DNA of 64,000 bases from Symsagittifera roscoffensis. Its lineage: Eukaryota > Xenacoelomorpha > Acoela > Convolutidae. The notes below the pieces were generated by a model. That model was not told where the DNA came from and ran no database searches. It saw only the letters and a program-made list of their open reading frames with translations. This document shows, in pieces, positions 1-10,620 of this stretch. The position numbers and the translations under genes were made by a program. Positions within the stretch are counted from its first letter, which is position 1; the number at the start of each line of letters is the position of its first letter. The DNA is taken from contig NC_087063.1 in NCBI RefSeq assembly GCF_963678635.1, positions 38,702,759 to 38,766,758 of the forward strand, written 5' to 3'.

Positions 1-273
1 AATTCCACCGGGAATTTTTTTTTGATATTTGAATTGAGCCAAAGGTCCCTTCAAGTTCCACCGGTCTAAAGTTCGAAACCAAAAAATTCATAGGAAATTA
101 AGTTCCTCACCTCAATCAAAGAAGAAAGTTATACATTTCTAATAAGAACTTGCGTTACTCAAAAACTTGTGTTACAAAATGACTCGTGAAAACTGCGCTA
201 ACAAAAGAAAAATGATAACAATTTTGTATGCTGTACCAACTTTGATCACAAAAACATTGATGTTTTCATAATT

Positions 274-2790
274 TTGATGGAAAATGTCTTACACATCTGC
301 CATAGCTGCAAGTCGAAAAAACAAACTTTCTTGGCCAAAGTTGAAACTAAACACGAAAATGATCGATTAGATCAACAACTGAGAAAGTTCCAAGCAAGAA
401 CGATTAATCAATCGAAAACAACTTCTGGAAAAAATGCAAACATTGAACGAAAAAAAATCATACAAAATAATGAGCATTGTGCAACATGAAATCAGAGACA
501 AAAAAGTGATAAGAAATCATACAAGCAATCGTTAGAAAAAATGAAACCCGGAATACTGTTACAATTCCTGAAAAAACAACTCTAGGCCTCTACATAAGAG
601 GTATACCCGAGAAAGACACTGACACAGTCGATGATAGACTTCACTCCGGTATCAAGGAAATTGAAGCTTTGCTTGAAATCCTCAGAGTGGAAGATAGAAA
701 AATAACAAAAGCACAACAACTCGGTAAGTATGAAAAAGACAAACAGCAACCGCCCAAAAGCTCCAAAACGCCGATAAGCAACAAAAACACCAAAAACCCT
801 ATTAGCCCAGACATGATTCTAAGACCAGCCTATAAAAAAAAAGAATACAAAAAAGCGCTCTATATCAACCAAGAATTAAACAGCACCGATACCAAAAAAC
901 AAAACAAATATCTGAAAAACCTCAGGCAACTTAATGATGCTAAGAAAAATAACTTATACACAAAAGATATAAGAATATGAATTTTTTGTGTCCAGATCTA
1001 TAAAAACAGACACTGTGTCTCAAGCGAAGAAAGCTCCTTAGAAAAAATAAATGAAAACAAAAACAAAACTAAAAATGAGAAATAGCAGTCAACACTGACA
1101 GTGCTCACATACAATATTAAAAGTATCCTAAAAAATCGTCGCGGAGAAATTACCAACACCTTGAACCTTGAAAACATTTGACTACGACATCATATGTATA
1201 ACAGAAACCTGGCTAACATCAGACATTCCAAAAAACGCACTTTATCTTACAAAATATCAGGTTCACCAAATTGACAGACATTTATTGATGGACAATCAAA
1301 CAAAGCAAGGTAGAGTCTTCATTGCAATCAAAACAAAATTCCCCATGAAAACGCCCAAATACATCTCAATCACCAAGATTACACAAACTATAAAATTGTC
1401 AATAAAAGGAAATGAAATACTTATATGCTGCGTCGATAATGCCCCGTTTCCTAACCAATACCAGTGGAATATTTCAGACTTTAGAATATTTATTGAAAAA
1501 AAAATATTCAAAAGCTACTGAGCTTGATTGTAAAAATGCTATAATTACGAGCGACGTTAACATTCGCAAACATACTGGAGCTATATGTCTGCATTTAAAT
1601 TGTACTAAACGGAACTTCTCGCCAAACTGGTCAAATAAAGTTTCTGTAATCTAGCAAATGATCAATTGGATGTTGGTTTAAGTAGTAACACAGAGTTCAT
1701 CATTAATTGCGTTTACGATGAAAATCTTGCAAACCGAATGGGTTTTAACAACCAAAATTTTTTTGAATCATAAAACAACTAAAACCATTTTAATATTCAA
1801 ACACCCAAAATCGGAAATCAAAGCACCAATGAAACGACTTGAAAAACAATTTAAAGAATCATCTGAAAAGGATCTAACTGTTTTTCAGAAAAACGTTCTT
1901 GAAGGTAGAACATTCAGCAAAATACAAAAAGATCTAAAATTTTATCCTAAAAGTCCCAGTCTTCCTCCTACTATGAAATCCGAAACGCTAGAAAGCAACA
2001 AAGACTGCGGTAAAGCGTGGTTACTGAACGATTACTTCATATCAGTGTTCGGCCGATGTGAAACACCAATTCCAACAGGCAGACGAGGCAAATTGACCAA
2101 TGTTAAAGAAATAAAAACAATCAAATGATATTTAGAGCCACTTAAATCCGGACAAATCAACCGGACCAGATAACATTGGAAATCTAATTCTGAAAAAATG
2201 TCATCACACCCTTTGTAAATACAGGAAACTGCTATTTTAAACTTTCGTTAAAAAATTTTTTTCCGACATTTTGGAAAACAAGTCAGGTTTAACCAATCTT
2301 CAATGAAGGAAATCAAGCAGACGTTACCTGCTATAGACCGATAAGCCTTCTTTTTTGCTGTTCTAAGTTTTTGAATAAATAATCCATGATGGAATATATA
2401 TTTTTTTCTGGACAAAGTTCCCCACTGGTTAAAACGGTTTTCGGAAAAAGCGATCAGCCATACTACAACTAATATACTTTCTTCATAAATTACATAAAGA
2501 CAATGATCTCGAATCGACGAAAAATGTCAGCATGCTATACCTCGACTTCGCAAAAGTCTTCGCTACAGTCCCAAATGATAAACTACTGCTCAAGTCGGAA
2601 GTGTTATAGGCATAATCAACTCCTACTTATCTGAGAGACTCTAATATGTTCATATCAACCAGAAAAAGTTCCGCCAAAAAATGTCAAGGGCGGAGTACCT
2701 CAAAGGTCTATACTTGGACCACTACTATTCCTCCTCTTCATCCACGATTTACCTGAAACGATGAAAACTAGCCTGTTACGGGTAATAAGA
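274..2790 (+). mobile_element. Degenerate LINE (non-LTR retrotransposon) remnant with EN and RT traces
   Basis: Fragments in order and on one strand match a LINE ORF1-ORF2 layout, with many frame changes and stops. A lysine-rich stretch (about 274-980) could be ORF1-like. An endonuclease-type segment at 1105-1521 starts with TYNIKS and contains ICITETWL near 1190-1215, the EN signature around the metal-binding Glu. The EN-RT linker motif LLNDYFISVF lies near 2020-2050. RT pieces follow: CYRPISLLFC near 2330, motif A as YLDFAKVFATVPND near 2536-2580 (the usual second Asp is Ala), and motif B as GGVPQRSILGPLLFLLFIHDLP near 2690-2755. No YADD box survives. This is a dead CR1/Jockey-like copy; the clade is inferred from motif style only. 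Bases 1-273 show nothing recognisable. Confidence 0.8.
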
Positions 2791-3960
2791 CAATTTTAAG
2801 GCAATATGCCAATAGCCTAATTGTTTTGATAAACTTATTAAATAGTTTTCTGATAACTTTAAATGATAACAACGAAGCAGCGAAGAGCGCGTTTTGCAAG
2901 TGAACTGATCAGAAGCGAAGATGACCCCGCTCCATGTGGAAAAGAATCATGTAGATTTGGGAAAACTGTTATCATCCGCGGAGTTCTGTGTGAACAATGC
3001 TGTAGATGGTATCACTTCAGCTGCGCGGGCACGTGCCAAGCAGTTGTGAATAATCTACCAACTGACGAAGAACTCATTTACCAGATTTGCCAATCGCGTT
3101 CCTCCGGACTCACACAACAGATGCAGGACATGATGATTGACGACAACATGGGTCTGTCCTCTGGACTTACTCAAGCGATGAAGAGTATGCAGCTTGAAGA
3201 CACATTGGTATGGAACTATAGATCTCTGCCTGATTACATCACTACAAACCCAGAGGAGTTAAAAACGCTGAATGGAAAAACTTTACATGGCGCTAAACTC
3301 GAGCATACATTTATGAAAACTGTACACCACAAACAAAACATTTTTGCGCTCCCGTCTGGTAATGCGGGTAAAGCTTTTGTTGCAGAAATGAGTCGCTGGC
3401 CTGAAATGTATAACAGCACTTCGGCAGGTGCTACATCTTCTACTTTCGCTTTCTCTCTGCTTCCTGTGCTTCTCCTTCAGAAACCATCCAAGAATTCGAA
3501 AAACCGGGACCATGTCAACTGTCTACAGCAGAGGTTAGTCAAATGGAATGATACTGATGTCGACGGTCTTTTGAAAGAATCTGATGAAATTCAAAGGATC
3601 TTCTGCCATGCAATGAAAACCAGCAAACAGAAGCCACTGGACCCGAAGCGTTTCTCTGCTCTCATCCATTCAGGTAAGTACAACACGGCCATCAGTTCCC
3701 TTGATACGGAGAGCAAACCATTGCCGATGTCAGATGAAGTTTGCAGCATCCTGAGAGAGAAGCATCCTAAGTCGGAACTCATTCAGCAAGGTAGTCTTCT
3801 CTATGGTCCGGTTGATGATCCTGTTCTTACCATTGCTAATGACATAACTGCTGAGAACATCAAAACTGCTGCCCTTTATGCTCGTGGAAGTGCTGACCCT
3901 TCAGGTGTCGATGCTTTGAATGCACGACGTATGATCTGCTCCAACAACTTCCCCAATTTG

Positions 3961-4043
3961 CGCGAACTGTGCGATGGTCTTGCGAGGTTTCGCACAGTTC
4001 GCGCGATTTGGCGGTTATTCACTTTGCGAGGCGGTTATTCACT
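3961..4043. repeat. Short inverted and direct repeat cluster inside the RT element
   Basis: A 13-bp perfect inverted repeat (cgcgaactgtgcg at 3961-3973, cgcacagttcgcg at 3991-4003) has a 17-nt loop. It is followed by a 14-bp direct repeat (ggcggttattcact at 4010-4023 and 4030-4043). The cluster lies exactly where the reading frame shifts between the N-terminal part and the RT core, so it looks like a local copying error that broke the gene. Confidence 0.85.
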
Positions 4044-4395
4044 GAGTTTGTCAACCCTGCTCCTATCGCGTCCTTTCTTGCTTCCCGTGCTGTTGCTCTC
4101 GATAATAATCCAGGAATCAGACCGGTGGGAATAGGAGACATTTTCAGGTGCATCATCAGCTCTGTGATCATGAAATTGATGCGCGATGAGGTTAGAGAAG
4201 TCATGAGTCCCCTGCAAACATGTGCAGGTCATGCCGGTGGGATAGAAGCGACTGTCCATTCTATGCAGCAACTTTATGAGGACAATGAGACAGAAGGTTG
4301 CCTTTTAATTGATGCTGAGAATGCGTTTAATTGCATGAACCGGAAAGTTGCGTTGAGAAATAACCAGGTGCTATGCCCGAAACTCCTCTATGATC

Positions 4396-4485
4396 TTGCT
4401 GAACACCCTCTATGATCTTCACTGGCAATGGCATTATCTCTTGCTGAACACCCTCTATGATCTTCACTGGCAATGGCATTATCTC
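4396..4485. repeat. Perfect 45-bp tandem duplication in the RT core
   Basis: Bases 4396-4440 are repeated exactly at 4441-4485. The duplicated block spans the region just before RT motif B (MIFTGNGIIS) and puts the sequence leading up to motif B twice. Perfect identity suggests a recent event relative to the other lesions. Confidence 0.95.
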
Positions 4486-5756
4486 TTCCGAAGAAGGCAC
4501 CACTCATGGAGATAGCGCTGCAATGTGCATGTACGGGCTAGGAACTCTACCGCTGGTCAACATGTTTGCGGTTGTCAAGCGCTGCTTTTACGCTGAGGAT
4601 GATGCTGGTGCTGGCGAGCTGTCCCGGCTCCGCAAATGGTGGGATAGTCTTATTGTCAACGGTCGAAAGTATGGCTATTATCCAAATGCGGACAAGACGT
4701 ATCTGGTTGTGAAAGAAGATCTACAAGAAGCAGCCAGCACCCACTTTAGTGACACCGGGGTTCGCATCCACACTGTTCGGAAATATCTGGGAGCGTTCAT
4801 TGGCGATGATCTTGGGAAACGCCAATACCTTCAGAGTAAGTACGAGAAGCTCTCCGATACGGTAGATAAGATCTCTACTATTGCACAAAGTGAACCTCAT
4901 GCGGCTTACTCTGGCTATGTTGTCAGCCTTCAAAGAAAGTGGGGTTATCTACAGCGTGTTTTGAACGCAGGAGATGACACTTTTGACTCTCTTGAAAGTG
5001 CTGTTAACAATAAATTTGTCACAAGACTGTTCAAAGGACCTGTAAATACTGATATTCGGGACCTGATCTCACTTCCTGTCAGAATGGGTGGTATGGCTAT
5101 TGAGGAGCCGAACAATGATGTTGCTCTCACATATCAGAACTCAGTTACTCTCAAAAAAATTCTCACCGAGCAAATCTTGAAACAAGAACTCAGCTTATCC
5201 TACGAGGAAGCCCAAATAAGCAAAGCTGACATCAGGAGGCAAAATAACTAAACACACGAAAGAACCAAACTTGCCGCTCTGAAAAACTCAGGTAGCGAGC
5301 TGTGTGCCATGATGAAGTACACCAATGAAAAAGGAGCCAACCATTGGCTCACTAGTAGGCCCGACAAGGAGAAAAGCCTCACTCTCAGTTGCAGTGATTT
5401 CAGGGTCGCTATTCGGATGAGATACGCCATTCGTCTCGACAACCTCACAACCTACGAAGTGTGTCTGTTCAGCCGACTACACTTACAGTCACACACTTCA
5501 GTGTTCCACCGGCGGTTTTGGGAGCAAACGTCACAATGATTTACGGGACATAATAGTGGGGTTGGCCCGGCAAGTTTCTGTGGTTATGATTATGGGGTTG
5601 ATGTTAACCCCGAACCTGCGTTTCTTCCGGTTCTTCAAGGTGATGACTTCAGAGGAAACACCAGCGAAGGAGCCCGTCTCGACGTTTCTGCTATGGGATT
5701 TTGGAGGTATGGACAGAGAGTAATTTTCGACGTGAGGTCTTCAACCCGCTCGCTCT

Positions 5757-6638
5757 TGTAACAGTCGCCTACTTAAGTCACATATGAGGTTAAAGAAAAA
5801 TAGGCCCTATAACAATTGGTTTAAGAGAAAGGGACACTATCTCTTGTGTTTTTCTACCTCGAACGGTCGGAGCCAATTCGGTTCACTTGCGACATGAGAC
5901 TAAAAACCCGTTACAGCTTAAAGGCTACTACCAAAATACCCCCACTCTAGAAAATAAGAACGTCATCATACTTAGGTTTCAAAATACCCAAAATACGCAA
6001 ACGCCGTTAAAAACAGGGTCGGAACAGTCCGTACAGTTACTTTTTATTAGACAGTGGAACTTTGATCCATTTCAGATGGATCAACCTAAAACTCTCCTTA
6101 CCTCAACATAACAATCATAAAACACACTCAAGAAAACTAAATTGAGTACTCACATATCGGCACACTCGAGGATTGGAGTAACTAAATTAATAAGCAACTT
6201 GAGAATAAATGGGGAATTAAGTTTGACTCAGTAAGTTCTAATCGAACAAGTTTTAGCTTGAGAATTGAGTTTTGGGTCTGAACCATTGGGAGAGTTCGGT
6301 TGTCTACCTTTCCACCGAAGGTTTAATCTGGTCCAGTATTAATTGACTCGCTCTTCTTTTGTAATCGCTCTGTTTCCTATATCAAGATAGGACAGCTCTA
6401 CTCTCGTTCTAATTAAGTATCGGAAATTGCGAATAGAAATTTTCCGCTGCTTAATTTCACCACTTTCCCGCGTTCTTAATTCGGTCGTTCTGATCTTGTA
6501 TTTCTGAGATTTTCAGTTTTTGCGAGAAATTTGAGCATGACAGGCTCAATTCGAATTTTTGAAAAATTACATTTCACCCCAAAATTACGTTCTCCGTATT
6601 CCTCAAGGTCAAACTTCCAAATATGACCGACTGGCACA
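5757..6638 (-). repeat. 3' LTR (left terminal repeat)
   Basis: Starts TGTAACAGTCGCC and ends GACTGGCACA on the plus strand, matching 15566-16445 with scattered substitutions and small indels. On the sense (minus) strand it reads TG...CA. The sequence outside it (before 5757) is the interrupted RT element; the sequence inside it (from 6639) is the element's own polypurine tract. Confidence 0.9.
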
Positions 6639-6652
6639 TACTCCCCGGACTC
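6639..6652 (-). other. Polypurine tract candidate
   Basis: On the sense strand the bases directly before the 3' LTR read GAGTCCGGGGAGTA, purine-rich and immediately abutting TGTGCCAG. This is the expected position of the plus-strand primer. It is short and contains two pyrimidines, so this is a position-based call. Confidence 0.55.
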
Positions 6653-7071
6653 GAGATCGATGTCCTTATCGCGTGTTGCCGTCTGCCTGTGAGTCCCCAG
6701 AATGCTGAGTGTTGCTCAAGATACAGTGCCAGTGGTCATTTACAGAAGTTTACAGCAGACTTAAGTTTATCTACACCCCAAAATTCACAACCATGCAAAA
6801 TTATCACACTATCGCTAAACAGCAACCAAAATCTGCATACACCTGCACCTTTAATTCATGCTTTGCAAGCTAATGATTTAATTTTTTTTTGTCCCATTCG
6901 ATCAGGAAATTGTCATGCAGCATTTTGATTGTATAATATTTATAGCATTATAATAAAAATATATTGTTTCGTTAAAAATTTTTTTCGTGACCTCGGATTT
7001 CATCCGAGTCCACACTCGAGCCTCCTTTCCTTCCCTCTCAAGACTCAAGAAACCCACATTGAGCTCCCTGC

Positions 7072-10000
7072 TCATTTCGTATTCCTAGCCTTCGAGGTGC
7101 TAGGCCCTGATGAGTTTGACACCGTGATCTGCCTTAGCAGCGCTTCCTCATCATCGGAGCTGATAACAATATCTTCCCCCGCTTTTAATTGTTCGAAAGT
7201 TCGCATCCACTCCCTCTGCTCTTGCAACCTCTTTGCCTGATTTGGTAAACCTCTCACTTTCGATTCCCTGTTCAAGCAAAAGGAATTGTGCAGGCTCAAG
7301 CTCACGTTCTTCGCCAAGTCCTCCTCCAGTATTGATTCTCTTGTTTTGGTATTGTCTCTAGACACCCTACTGACTCTTTTTCAACCTGTCGTGATCGCAT
7401 TTCGTTGGGTCAGCAGAGGTCTCTTGAAGGCTTCCGGTCCTATCTCTGCCAGGAACTGTCGATATTCCTTTTGATATTTCTTCATGCGATCTTTCATCAC
7501 CATGTACAGCCAAGACGTCAGCGTCGCTCGAAACCACGGAAAGAACCTTATGCGGCTCCACACGTGCTTGACTTCCATCGGTATGGCGAATACCTTGCAT
7601 GCAGTCTCAAACAACTCATGTCTTCTGCTATAATCGATAGCGTATATCGATTCCTCCGTTGGTGTCTTCGACTCCCGATATGTCGTCCCATTCTCCTCGA
7701 TCCATCGCAACGCCAACATCGTACTCACTACCAAGATGGTCACCTTCTGCCGATGATCGGGTGATCCGATAGACCGAATTTCTTCCACGTCCCACACTAA
7801 ACAGAGGTTTGAGTGCTCCGGGTACCACACTGTCTGTGCAAAGCAATGACAAGGGCATTCCCCATGAGTAATATCGATGCTTCGGAGATTGCGTTCTCCC
7901 GAGGCTTCCAGCAGAGGTTCCAATTCCGTCATCTTCTCGTGTGTTGTATCATTTTCCTCCTGTGCTGGGACACTTTTCATCGGCTTCCCGATGGCATTCT
8001 GTTTCTCGAAATCACTCGTGTTTTCACCTTCCAAACTCAAGATTTCTTCTCCCAAGATTTCACTCAAGTCATCTCTTTGTTCCCTTGGCACCGTTCCCAG
8101 TATCTTCCTCAACAGCTTGAGTGAATGATGCGACATTGGGGCCAATCGTACGACTGAGGTACCGAGAAGTCTTTGTCTACCAGTATTCTTTGACTGGATA
8201 CCTCCACCATCGCCATGTGCAATGGATAGTGGCTCCCACATAGGTTGGCCATTACTGATCCCACCAAGGACTTTGCATTTACTGGCAGACCGTAAGCCTC
8301 GCTCACGGGAAATCCCATTTCCGCCTCAAGACCAATCTTCCACCCTCTGATGTGTTTCTGGGTGGTTTGCAACGCCCCTGGCCACGACTCCACGCTCAAC
8401 GCAGTCACCAAATGGTGCTCAGACTCCAGCATCTCCAGTGATTGCAGACTACACAGTCTTGAGAAGAATTTCAAAGCTGTTGCTATGTTCACGGTGGTAT
8501 TCGCGTAACATTCAGCCACTATCTGTACTTCACTCTTCTCCCTTTCTGTGATGTCTCCAAACCAAGTGATTAGGTCTTCTTTTTGAAAGGACTGTATCCT
8601 GACGCATGGTCGTCCATCACAAGTGTGTTCTCCGCTTCCACACGTCAGGTCAAGACAACTACCCGGCTCCATCTTTTTCACCGATCCTAGCTTGCTCGTA
8701 GCTTCGCCTGACTCTTTCATCTGAGGCAAGATCAGCTTGTGTACTATACTCAGTGTTGCTAGGTCCTCGTCTTTTGTCGGTGCAAGCCTCACTCGCTCCG
8801 TGACCTCCACGATCAGGCTTGCGTGGGGATGTGGGCACCAAGAGGGTCTCAGCAACTTCCAAACCACTCCTAAGTTCGTAACTAGCATGCCGTTTCCATT
8901 ACCCATTTTCAATTCGACTCTTTGTTTGAGCGCGGCACACTCCTCACTTCTGGCATCTTCTCGAGAATCAAGCCCAAGCTCGGCTTCTCTCTATCTGGTG
9001 GGTTTATCTCGATCATCTTTTCCTTCCAAAACTTTAATAGCCCTGTCACTTCGTGATTCCTGTTACCGCTCCCGGCCTCTGAATCCAGGAAGGGGTTGTA
9101 TGCTATTCCCATCACTCCAGACACGTATTGATATTCTCCCTTTTTACTGGGTCTCGAGTACTTTCCAGCCGAGGCTAAGTTACGGTGCACGTCATGTCCT
9201 TCTGCAAATTTCGAGTTATAGAACCTCCATATTTCATCTAGTTTTCTATGATTCTCTAGAGACTGCCTGGAGCCATCCTCCTTTTCTATTCCAGTACTCT
9301 GGTATACATTCAGGATGACCGCTGAGATTCTCCTTTCCATTGTCATACTTCCGATTGCTCTCTGCTGACACGTTTGGCTGGTACTGTCGGTCATTACGGA
9401 CATTATCTACATCATGAAACAAGTGGCATCTTTTCTTCTCGCGAGACTCAAACCGGAATTATCTCTCGCGACATGCTATACCAGCATCTGGTAAACTTCT
9501 AGGCTTTTGTTGCCCAATTTTAATTTATCATGTGAAGACAATACCTCCAACTCTATTCCCACTAGGCTCCACGCGAACATCAGCTGTCCCGCTGTTCTAA
9601 CGAAGTGATTTGCCAACAAAGGCAATGCAGACAAAGGTGTTCTCGTCGCTTCCTCAAAGTAATCATGCAACAAGCTCTGCCAAGTTCGCTTCAGCTGGCT
9701 TCACAATTCTAACTTGTTGACCTCGGCTTTCTGTTGAGTAGCCCAATTGCGACGCTTGCGGGATACTCCACGATCGAGCTTCTTCAGACAGTCCTCCAGT
9801 TCCTTCATTGTTTCTAGGGCCATCCACCAAGGTCGAGCCGTATTCCTCGTCGCATTCTTCTCAAGAGGATCGCTGGTCACTTGTTTGCCAATAGCCTAAT
9901 GCTCGCTCGAGATCCATTCTTTGCCAACATCCACTTCCCATGTTTGTCCATTCGTCGAACCCTTTTTCGAGCTTGCCTTCTGAGGTTTGAAATCTTCTTC

Positions 10001-10073
10001 GGTTGCCAGACTTGTCGAGACCTCTATCTCTTTCACCACTTCGGCTAGCTTCCTTGGTTCGGAGCTGCTCTTG
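7072..10073 (-). pseudogene. Unrecognised 3' coding block of the LTR element (broken)
   Basis: Consecutive minus-strand open frames (10073-9861, 9673-9476, 9403-8909, 8912-8109, 8241-7381, 7365-7072) look like one or two genes split by frameshifts. Their base composition is higher in GC than the surrounding DNA. I do not recognise the product. Visible features are a Cys cluster (CLDLTCGSGEHTCDGRPC near 8610-8665), a second Cys/His patch (HGECPCHCFAQ near 7835-7870), a basic Trp/Arg-rich stretch (SRIRFFPWFRATLTSW near 7510-7560), and an acidic-Ser tail (ISSDDEEALL near 7130-7165). There is no clear signal peptide or membrane anchor, so an envelope is not supported. It occupies the position downstream of where integrase should be. 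Confidence 0.5.
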
Positions 10074-10620
10074 TAGACCGAAGTCTCCAAATGGTTCAGA
10101 CCCAAAATACAATTCTCAAGCTAAAACTTGTTCGATTAGAACTTCATCAGTCAAACTTAATTCCCCATTTATTCTCAAGTTGCTTATTAATTTAGTTACT
10201 CCAATCCTCGAGTGTGCCGATATGTGAGTACTCAATTTAGTTTTCTTGATTGTGTTTTCTGGTTGTTATGTTTAGGTAAGGAGAGTTTTAGGTTGATCCA
10301 TCTGAAATGGATCAAAGTTCTACTGTCTAATAAAAAGAAACTGTACGGACTGTTCCGACCCTGTTTTTAACGGCGTTCGCGTATTTTGGGTTTTTTGAGA
10401 CCTAAGAATGGGGACGTTCTTATTTTCTAGAGTTGGGGGTGTTTTGGTAGTGGCCTTTAAGCTGTAACGGGTTTTTAGTCTCATGTCGCAAGTGAACCGA
10501 ATTGGCTCCGACCGTTCGAGGTAGAAAACACAAGAGATAGTGTCCCTGACTCTTGAGCCAATGGTTATAGGGCCTATTTTTCTTTAACCTCATATGTGAC
10601 TTAAGTAGGCGACTGTTACA
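10074..10620 (+). repeat. Inverted partial LTR inside the element
   Basis: This block is the reverse complement of about the last 545 bases (sense orientation) of the flanking LTRs. It runs from the segment complementary to CTGAACCATT..GGAGACTTCGG to the terminal TGTTACA at 10620. It is followed by tagtgtttttatgg, the same bases that follow the 5' LTR end on the minus strand at 15565-15552. It therefore carries LTR plus the start of the leader, in opposite orientation to the element around it. It separates gag from the 3' block at the place where pol is expected. Confidence 0.9.

Larger units (their letters stand above)
2863..5756 (+). mobile_element. Retroelement with zinc-finger-like N-terminus, RT and C-terminal nuclease-like region (left part)
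   Basis: This copy is broken in several frames (2863-4134, 3969-4415, 4457-5251, 5309-5756). Residues 25-55 of the first frame form a Cys/His cluster (PCGKESC...LCEQCCRWYHFSC) resembling a PHD/treble-clef finger. The RT domain follows, with GIRPVGIGDIFR near 4107-4145, LQTCAGHAGG near 4210-4240, motif A DAENAFN near 4309-4330, motif B SSEEGTTHGDSAAM near 4485-4525, and a damaged motif C YAEDD at 4589-4603. The C-terminal region has RHNDLRD near 5535-5555, then ARLDVSAMGFWRYG and FDVR near 5670-5735, resembling the C-terminal nuclease-like segment that accompanies this RT type. The copy is interrupted by an LTR element and continues at 16446. The RT clade is not assigned. Short internal duplications and frameshifts show it is inactive. 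Confidence 0.8.

Noticed and set aside
7405..8128. Plus-strand frames over the 3' block of the LTR element, and plus-strand frames at 10744-13195
   Set aside because: Antisense shadows of the minus-strand gag and 3' block, whose frames give zinc knuckles and consistent composition.
7072..10073. Envelope gene of a retrovirus-like element
   Set aside because: Position fits, but I see no signal peptide, cleavage site or membrane anchor in any of the frames.
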